Positions 56,111 through 64,000 of a stretch of 64,000 nucleotides of DNA are shown here, in pieces (the first letter of the stretch is position 1; every line of letters starts with the position of its first letter). Source of the stretch: Nymphaea colorata (Eukaryota; Streptophyta; Magnoliopsida; Nymphaeales; Nymphaeaceae); contig NC_045151.1 of the NCBI RefSeq assembly GCF_008831285.2, positions 3,283,544 to 3,347,543 on the forward strand, written 5' to 3'. A program made the position numbers and the translations under genes. Under the pieces are notes generated by a model that saw nothing but the letters and a program-made list of their open reading frames with translations, did no database searches and was not told where the DNA came from.

Positions 56111-58020
56111 TTTTTATTATAAATTTGCATATTTGTGTGTGTTCCCAGATTTTATAGAAATTTAATGATCATCTGTTAGAAGTTTTAGCTTATAAAATTC
56201 ATTGTGTCTCCAAAAAGTACAAAATTTTATGCTAATTTTCATAGTTTAGTTTCTAGAGAATACATCGGTACAATTAGTTTAAGAAAATGTAAAAGTATGC
56301 TAGTCATTATATAATATATAATGTAATTTGAACTCAATCAATGGCATAGATGTGATCAGCATGACAGATACCTTTAAATCAGTTGTTCTTTGTCCTTATT
56401 TGGCCAAAAATGCATTATTGAGCACATAAATTTTTTACCATTAATTAACTTTCAAATTTTTATTTTTGAATTACCATAAAAACCATGACGCACAACAATT
56501 TCCTGCAAATTTGGTTTCATATTGCTACTTTTTTCTTCGTCCAACCCCGTGCATGTAGATCGATATACACGTTTTAATTGAATTCAAGTTTTAGAATTTG
56601 ATAATGAATATGTGTTACCTTAACAATAATTGATAACTGATCTATAATGCCATCTTTTGTCAAATATGTCTTGGTCAATCAAGGAATCAAATTTGCTGTG
56701 TTGAATGTTGCCCGATGATTAAAAACTAAAAGTTTGTTGTTTAATAACTTTGCAATTGTTAAGATGTTTATATTTTATTTAAAATAATTTGTTAGAAAAA
56801 AGTTAAAGTTTCTGGTTTTTGTTCATTATATAATTGTAGGCAATTGGAGAGCTAACTATGATTTTGGGAAAAAACAACAGCATTCTTTCCGTTTGGTTGA
56901 TATGATCAATCGAGTATGGATATATCATAACAGGTTCATGCATGCATTAGAACAAAACATTAATCGTGCTAAAGATAAAGCAATGAAGTTATGCAATGTA
57001 ATTTCAGTATGTTTTGGTTACATATTCTAACACCTGCTTTGTGCTAAATGAAAACGATAAGTATATCAAAGGCCTTAAATTGATTAAAAAAACAAATATA
57101 ACTTCTCAGAGTCTTAAAGTACATTGTAAATCTGATGCATGCGGTCTTAGTGTTATGAACTACCCATTGGGAATACATAGGATTCCTCTACTTCTTTTCT
57201 CTCGATGAAATCATATACCCTTAGTTCAAAAATACTGCAAGTCCAAATGACACAATTTACTTTTCTTATATATGTCAAAAATTAAATTTTATTTTTTCCT
57301 ATCCCTTTTGAATTAATATTGCTTATGAAACTTAATTACTAATCTTTTAGTTCGAAAGAGTGGCTAAAAATGAAGCAAGCATAGAAGGACAACTTCTACA
57401 TGTAGGTTTTGCTTTTTTTCAGAATTCAAACATGGGAGGGATGTCTTCTTGGGTGAGTATTGGAAAACTCACTGCACAGCAGCCAAAGCTTTCACCCAAC
57501 CTCATGTTTGCAAAGGGTACATGGCCCGCTTTTGGTGTCTCGGAATGTCACCAAGAAGGTACAATTATAAAAAAAATTGCTTCTTATTCGCATAGGATAC
57601 ATGACCAATTTTCGGTGTCTCTGAGCTTAACAAAGATGGTACAATTGTGAAAAAGATCACTTTGTATGAAAATAATGTGGCATTTGTTTTTTGAAGTTGC
57701 AAAACCACCATGCATTTTTCCTTTCATTATATGAATTAAAGTAGGCGTAACTTTGCAAAGTATCGCATTTGATCATAAGCGGAGTATGGTAATATAAGAT
57801 CTGACATGCTAATCTGATCTGTTTAATTGCAACCTCATACATAAGCTGGTTCCTTATAAAAGTAGCAGAATTGCCATAAGTGTGTCTCTTTGTGTGTATA
57901 AATGAAAAGTCTCATTCTTGTTGCCTACAAACCTTTGCTTGGATGGAGGGAAAGGAATAGAAAAGGTGGTCATTCTGTGTTCGAAAAGCTAATTAAAAAG
58001 GAAAGAAAGAGTAATAATTG
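56111..58020. other. Intergenic, no gene seen
   Basis: AT-rich. The only structure seen is an imperfect 80-bp tandem repeat at 57517-57663 with shared words TTCGGTGTCTC and GGTACAATT. Confidence 0.55.
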
Positions 58021-59480
58021 CTGAGTCTCTCTTTACTTTTCATTTCCGTTTTTTCCCGTTCATCCAAATAAAGTGTTAACACCCTGTTTGGATGACAGAT
58101 TGAAAGGAATGGATGGAAAGAAAGGAAAATAAGAAAATGAAAAGAAAAAGAAAAAAAAAGAATGGAAAGGAAATGAAAGATATTAATGTAAAAGCTTGTT
58201 TGGATGGAAATGAGATAAAAGAAAATACGTTATTGCAAAAGTTATTTTATATATAACTTAATTTTTATTTTATTTATTTTTTGTTTATATTTTTAAATGA
58301 CTTTTAAATATTTTATCACTTAACTTTATATGCCATTACTACGTAAATATTTTACCACATAAATATTTATTTTTAGAGATTTAATTATAAAAGTACATAC
58401 AAGTGTTAGTCCAATGTTAAAAGATCATGTGTATGTGCATGCATAAAAGGAATTTTAAAGTGTCATTGTTAAGTGGCTATCCAAACAAATGAAAATTTAT
58501 AGTACAAAAAAAGGTTGTAGGGTAAAGATAATAGTTGAAAAATGGCAAAAAAAGAAGGGAGAGAGAGAGAAGCAGGTAGACATTGAAAGGAAAAAGGAGA
58601 GAACAGTGTCTCATAATGAGACTAAGTTGAACTCCCTATCTCTGCTCTCACACGCATCAAACTCTTCATTTCTTCACATTCATTTGGACACTTCAGATCG
58701 TTATCGTACATATCATTCTCAGCTTTTTTAGCAGCAACGTTTTCTTGGTATTTTTTGGTAAAATTATTTTTCTTGGAAAAGTTAGTTAAAACGAAAACAA
58801 ATGAAAAAATTAATAAGATATTTAACAAATTAATTACAAAAATAATGTGTCATGATGATAAAAATGATCACAAATAATCTCATTTAGATTTCAATTTAAA
58901 TTCGATTTATTGATGATATCACTACAAAAAAAGCGAAAAAGCAAGAAGCACAAAAAAATGCGAAGCAAAGCATTAAACTGAAAAAAAAAAATATTTTCCC
59001 ATTTCTTCCAAAAGCACGGCCATTTCATTTTTCTCATCTTTTTATAATCAATATTGTGATATTTTTAAAATATTGTGATATTTGTGACAATACAAATGTT
59101 TCATTTATATTATACTCTAACTTTTCTTCTGGTGTTTCATTTGTTTTTAGTATTATTTCTTGGTTAATGAATGGCATCTCTAAACAAATAAAAAAGAGAA
59201 TTACGTCCCCTAGAACTCCCAATACACGTCTTATGTCTTAATTGATACGGAAGCTCATGAGCATGATCCAAAAAGGATCAGCTTAGCATTATTGAACTCT
59301 AAAATAATGCTACTATTAACCAGATGTCCATAATAACAAATTCTACTTTCTCAATCAAAGTACAAGCAAGATCCACGTAAGATCTTCATGTTTGAAATTT
59401 TCTAATATTCATCGTTTGGACATTACACTACTAAACAAAAACATTGGAACTGCCTATATCTCGTGTTATGACATACACTG
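58021..59480. other. Intergenic, purine-rich patches
   Basis: CTGTTTGGATG words at 58085 and 58197 flank an A/G-rich run (58100-58180). A second purine-rich run lies at 58540-58610. These could be the ends of a degraded TIR element; boundaries are not clear. No gene. Confidence 0.4.
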
Positions 59481-59483
59481 CAT

Positions 59484-59700
59484 CCCAAGGTGGTTGGTGC
59501 CGTGGGTCAAGTGGGGCCTGGTAGGTGGTTAGTATGTATTCTGAATCTTCAGAATGTCTACTTTTTATGCTGTAAAGGAAGACACCAATATGCAAGTTGA
59601 AGCATAGCATGACACTTTACCTAAAGCACTGAAAGTAAATCTAAACGTTGGGAGAATTAGGGGAAGTATGAGAGTTTTGGCCCTTTAGTGAGATTGTACA
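59484..59700 (+). mobile_element. SINE-like element, decayed
   Basis: GTTGGTGCCGTGGGTCAAG (A box with one mismatch), then GCTGTAAAGGAAGACACC and ATGCAAGTTGAAGCA, parallel to the copy at 55832. The end is uncertain. Confidence 0.5.
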
Positions 59701-60367
59701 ATGAAATACTTATTCTGCTTACCTAACTATGACATAGATTGTGTTATATACCACTGTGGTATGGACATATTCTTTTATTACGTCCACCAAAAGTGAAGAA
59801 CTTCCTAAGATATACGTAATAGATATTATGGAATCTTGCTTCACTAAACTTTAGATTACGCCGAATGCATCCGAAGATTATCATCTGTTTGGAAACACTA
59901 AAGAAAACAAATCAAATTCACGGTATGCAAGTTGTTCCAATGAAAAGATTCCACAAGATAAACTACTCACAATTAGACGGCCGGGAAGATATACTTGATT
60001 AGAATGGATATCAATAATAATGAAGTGGAAGTGGCGGCAATTGATAGGAAGATGACATATATTTTTCTTGTCTCATGCAAATTCTTGGGGCATTTTCATA
60101 CGGAGAAATGGGCGTTTTGTTATGGAGACAAGAAATATAGAATGAAGTAGAGCCACGAAATGATTATAATGCATCAATAATTGACGTTGTATCGATGAAG
60201 CATGTAAAAAGGCTCATGTGGGTTTTCTCGTGAACCTCTCCCCTAAGTTGACACGGCATCGTTTGTTCAAAACCCACGGGTTGGTGTCCCTCGCCTTTTA
60301 AGGCCCACACGAAGTGGATTGATCCTTGTGGCCATAAGAAAAACTTTCAAGTTCTATCTTATAACTA

Positions 60368-60721
60368 GAGATGTTAATATATTCAATTTTGATCAGATAT
60401 TCAACCGAATTGTTTTAAAAAAATCAGATATGAAAAAAAAATAATATCTAATTAAAAAATCAGATCATATTCGTATTTGTTTATATCATATCATATTCGC
60501 ATTTCGATATAAACAAATACTGAAAAATGTGGATGTAAAAATCGGATTCAGATATAGTTCAAAATTTGTATTCGAATTCAGATACGGATGTAAAAATCGG
60601 ATTCAGATCGGATTTGCACTATGAAAATTCAGATATAACCTTTAGTATTCAAATCCGAATATCCAAAACAACAGAGACTATTAAAGGTATATCAGATTTG
60701 AATATGATCCATTGACATCCT
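60368..60721 (+). mobile_element. TIR element of the GGATTCAGAT family
   Basis: Left end GAGATGTTAATAT and right end CCATTGACATCCT match the ends of the copy at 32207. Flanks TAACTA (60362-60367) and TACCTA (60722-60727) match at five of six bases. The interior has ATCGGATTCAGAT twice. Confidence 0.65.
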
Positions 60722-60935
60722 TACCTATAACCAACTTTGCAAACTCAAGCTCTTGGCCTTTGAGGGTAATAGGCAGCTGGTCAGAACTTCAAATCTCATC
60801 ATAACTTTGTAGACGGCCATGCTTGTCCGTACTCGCTTAGATGAACGTTCTCTATGTGGTCGAGGTTGCGGCTATCGCTAGAAAATGTTTAAGTTTGGAT
60901 CTCTCCAAATCTAAAGTAGTTTTATTTTGTTAAGA

Positions 60936-60966
60936 AAACATTATTATTATTATTATTATTATTATT
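60936..60966. repeat. (ATT)n microsatellite
   Basis: About nine ATT units. Confidence 0.95.
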
Positions 60967-61423
60967 TTGGGGGAGAGGGGCACCTTGAGAACAAAATGTA
61001 ACATGTAAGGCTTTTGCTGTCGTACTACTATAAGTTGGCATGTAGTTAACATTTTCAATATACGAATAAGTTGGCATCTGGTTAATATTCTTAATATATG
61101 AACAGCAATCAGTTGCATGTATGAAAATAATGTGCTGCACGCACGCAACCATGATGAAGACATGCACCGTGGGCCCCACTGAGGCCGACTCTCTTTGAGT
61201 GAGAGTGGTGGCTTGTGAAATCATGCATGCAGCATGTGGGGCCCACCTCCAAACCACATGAGTGAACATCCCCTTCTTCCCTCCACCGTTACTACTCATG
61301 AGATTCTCACCACCTTTCCTTCTTATATTAGGCACTGGCGTCCTTATTCCAAAGGTTTCTTTTTTTTTTTTCTTTATTCGAGTTTATGATGTGCTTTTGG
61401 GGATCAATCTTGCCTTGCCTAAA

Positions 61424-61748
61424 GGGATGTTAATATATCTAATTTGAATAAGATATACGATCAGGTTTAAATTTATAGAATAAATACATAAATATCTTAT
61501 TGGATTCAAAGTCAGGTCAGATTTAGTTTTAAATAAATATCTTATATCAAAATTCTCTTACATTTAAAAATCGGCTGGATTTGATTCAAAATTTGGATTT
61601 GGATTCAGATATGAATATAAAAAAGAGATTAGAATTCGATTCAGATTGTAAAATCAGATTTCAGATTCAGATTCAAATTCAGATTCAAATATGACTTCCT
61701 TTTTTCATTTGTATTTGAATCGGATTTGAATCCGATCCATGACATGCT
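61424..61748 (+). mobile_element. TIR element of the GGATTCAGAT family
   Basis: Left end GGGATGTTAATAT and right end CCATGACATGCT. Shares AGTTTTAAATAAATATCTTA with the copy at 32207. A flank duplication is not clear. Confidence 0.6.
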
Positions 61749-61799
61749 TAACACCCCCTTGACGGGCACCCATGGCCCAGCACCAGCGGCCCAATATTG

Positions 61800-62043
61800 A
61801 CAACAGGATATTGGATATCAATTAGATATAAGAAATTCAACTAGTTCCTTGTTATTTGATGAAATATTTAGTTAAAATCAAATTCAGATCCGAATATGGT
61901 TGGATGTCATTTCTTAAAACTGAATCCAATACAATTTTTTGGATCCTGATGTTATTTCTCTTTCTATATCTCCTTCAATATGTAACTTCGGGGAGGTAGT
62001 TGGGTCAGATATCTAATCCGAATTCAATCCGTTGAAATTCCTA
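61800..62043 (+). repeat. Truncated copy of the GGATTCAGAT family
   Basis: Ends AATCCGAATTCAATCCGTTG, like the right end at 32633, but lacks a matching left terminus. Confidence 0.5.
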
Positions 62044-62877
62044 CCCATTGCTCCCTTGCACAGACAAAAAAGAAATTGACTTTTTGTTTTTACATTTTGT
62101 TATGCCCGTAAATCATTTTATAAGTGAAAGCACTCGAACACGTGGTGTGTTCGGGCCCTAACATATAACGAGCTCGGGTTGGAGTCACCCAGCAACATGG
62201 CCAATTGGTCATCGATCTCCTTTGACTGATTAATCAACGCATTGATCAGCGAGAGTTTGGAACAAACATTTGGCTTTAACTGGAGTGGGAAAAAGTGTTC
62301 AAGCACTTTACTTTATCTCGAAGACAGAAGGAGAAAAGAAGAGAGTTCTGAATCTTCTGATGTGTTCCACATGTTCTGTCGTCTCATGCTTGTTTGCAGT
62401 CAGTGGGCTTCACCTCTGAACGACACACTTCTGCTTCTTCTCCCATTCAAACAGCGGTCAAATCAGGAACAGAGCCGCATATGGGCCTGTGCGGGGCAGT
62501 TGCCCACACACTCCTACGAATCTAAGTATTTCCATATTACTTGGCCCTAACCATTTTGCTTATTTATATACTAGTACCCCAATTAGTTTTATATCTAATA
62601 TCGATCAGGCAAAAATATATTAATTTCTCTAAATTGGGGGTGTATAAAATGCTTTTATGTAGACATAAAATGCAAAGAGAAGGAAGAAAAGGGACCTGAT
62701 CTGCATCTGACTCGGTTGCTCACTAAAATCTGCAACTTTTCAATGTAAGCATAAAACCTGTACTGTCGTAATGGGTATATATGGTCTAGACCGGTCCGGT
62801 TTATGCACATTTTGTTGGACTTGGATATGTTCCTTTCGAAGTCATTCGAACCTAGTATAGGGCTGGGCAGGATGGTC

Positions 62878-62878
<1 letters not shown>

Positions 62879-62967
<89 letters not shown>
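62879..62967. repeat. Self-complementary (AC)n(AT)n(GT)n microsatellite
   Basis: About 14 AC, 8 AT and 16 GT units in direct succession, so the left and right arms can pair as one hairpin. Confidence 0.95.
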
Positions 62968-63277
62968 CCCTATAAGCTTATATGCAAAATCAGTTCTATA
63001 GGGAAAATCTACTTGAAGAAAATTCTCAACCCAACATAGAATAAGAAACATAGAAGTGCAAATGATCCTTTTAGAAGAAAAGGCCATTTGAATGTTGTGC
63101 TTTATTCTCTTCTTTTTCACTCTTTTTACCAATCTAGACCCTGTTTAACACACACTTATGGTTTAGGTTGTCTTCAAAGTTGATTTCTTAGTCTAAATTT
63201 TTGGCAATTGACCATCTTAGGTTGAAAGTTAGTCTTGAGCTAAGTTTTTGCCCCCATTAATCTGTCTGTGGCCAAGT

Positions 63278-63279
<2 letters not shown>

Positions 63280-63320
<41 letters not shown>
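63280..63320. repeat. (TA)n microsatellite
   Basis: About 40 bp of TA repeats. Confidence 0.95.
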
Positions 63321-63323
<3 letters not shown>

Positions 63324-63944
63324 TGTTGATCAGTTTTGAGGTGCCCATGTTCTAGCTTTGTGGTCCTCCGGCCGCATGTTCGTCATTGATTTTTCGTATC
63401 AATGCTGTTGCCACTTTATGAAAGACTATATGTCCTATGCCATATATTCTCTATAAAAGTCTACTACCACTTTCTATCTCTTCTTCTTTCCACCCCACTT
63501 TTATCATGCTGAAGCTGCTCAAGGTTGTGCTCTTTTTATGAGCCATCATGTTAGTAATAAAAGATAACTGACTTAACATGAAAAGTTGCATGTCTGGCTG
63601 CATCACGCAAGTGAAATTGTGGACCATATAGCTGCAGCATTTAGGTCTTAACTCCAGGGGCAACTTTGGTCTTAGATAGAAAAATGAGTCATTGTTGCTT
63701 GCCTTCAAGGCTTTCTTGGCAACTCACATTCGATATGTATCTACATTCTTCTAGCACTTATCAGTTATCATTATGCTTCACTGCTTTGTTGATTTTTCTT
63801 CCATTGTTGAAGGGGGGAACTTATCTAGTCTTAGACCCTCATAAGCTGTCATGGGACTGTTCAACAAAGATTTTAGCTTCTGAAAGTGGAGATGGTGAAA
63901 TGATTCAACAAAGATACAGTTGTTTCCTCGTCCATCCTTTGGGG

Positions 63945-64000
63945 GCTGTTTGGTAATGGAAACAGTGACAAACTATTTCCTGAATCTACCTCAAACATAT
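63945..64000 (+). mobile_element. Start of a MITE related to 28660, cut by window edge
   Basis: GGGGCTGTTTGGTAATGGAAACA, then CTGAATCTACCTCAAA, parallels GGGTTGTTTGACATAAGTAACA...TGAATCTATCTCAAA at 28661. Confidence 0.5.

Larger units (their letters stand above)
62044..63944. other. Intergenic, no gene seen
   Basis: A piece of the 44267 family (about 62470-62600, GTGCGGGGCAGTTGCCCACAC), the microsatellites at 62879 and 63280, and AT-rich sequence without supported frames. Confidence 0.55.

Noticed and set aside
62240-62550. 102-codon frame near the right side
   Set aside because: No recognisable similarity; its 3' part overlaps a copy of the dispersed repeat with the GGGGCAGTTGCCC motif.
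1-64000. CRISPR arrays, operons, or a new multi-gene defence-like system
   Set aside because: The DNA is plant nuclear. No regularly spaced short repeats or gene clusters were seen, and the tandem repeats present have two units only or are microsatellites.

Overview
The window is nuclear DNA of a flowering plant. It holds plant Ty1/Copia retrotransposons primed by initiator tRNA-Met, a LINE tail, tRNA-derived SINEs, small TIR elements, long (TA)n microsatellites and one LOB-domain (LBD) transcription factor gene. The background is AT-rich, and the second LBD exon is clearly GC-rich. That fits a monocot or early-diverging angiosperm but does not prove it. I saw no prokaryotic, organellar, rRNA or CRISPR signal and no functional tRNA gene.

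Region 1-20 kb is a nest of five decayed Copia elements, called A-E here. A (minus strand, running off the left edge) was hit at its primer-binding site by B (plus, 2488-12209). B was hit inside its reverse transcriptase by C (minus, 5924-11303). Next to them D (minus, 12661-19066, TSD GAGGA) was hit in its integrase by E (plus, 15372-17441, TSD AAGAA). A LINE 3' end (19072 to about 20025) lies to the right of D. None of the elements is intact: stops, frameshifts and internal deletions occur in every gag-pol, and paired LTRs differ by roughly a tenth of their positions.

Region 20-50 kb has no gene I can support. It holds a compact TRIM retroelement (28185-28580) and a related relic, a Tourist-like MITE (28660-28821), SINE-like copies, TIR repeats made of degenerate GGATTCAGAT words, a repeat family carrying a GTGGGCAATTGCCCAC-type palindrome, tandem duplications and microsatellites. 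A less AT-rich stretch at 35.0-36.7 kb has short open frames that I could not identify.

Region 50-54 kb carries the one convincing host gene, a two-exon class I LBD gene most like LBD4 (CDS 50636-50812 plus 53362-53688, 167 aa). Its 2.55-kb intron contains clusters of ACGT-core (bZIP-type) motifs, a SINE and a (TG)8 tract lying against the acceptor site.

Region 54-64 kb is again intergenic. It has more SINEs, three copies of the TIR family packed into 60.3-62.1 kb, a self-complementary (AC)n(AT)n(GT)n microsatellite and the start of another MITE at the right edge.

I did not find a new multi-gene system. The most unusual item is element E. It is a bona fide insertion (perfect TSD), but both of its ends come from the same U3 terminus in inverted orientation, which suggests aberrant priming during reverse transcription.
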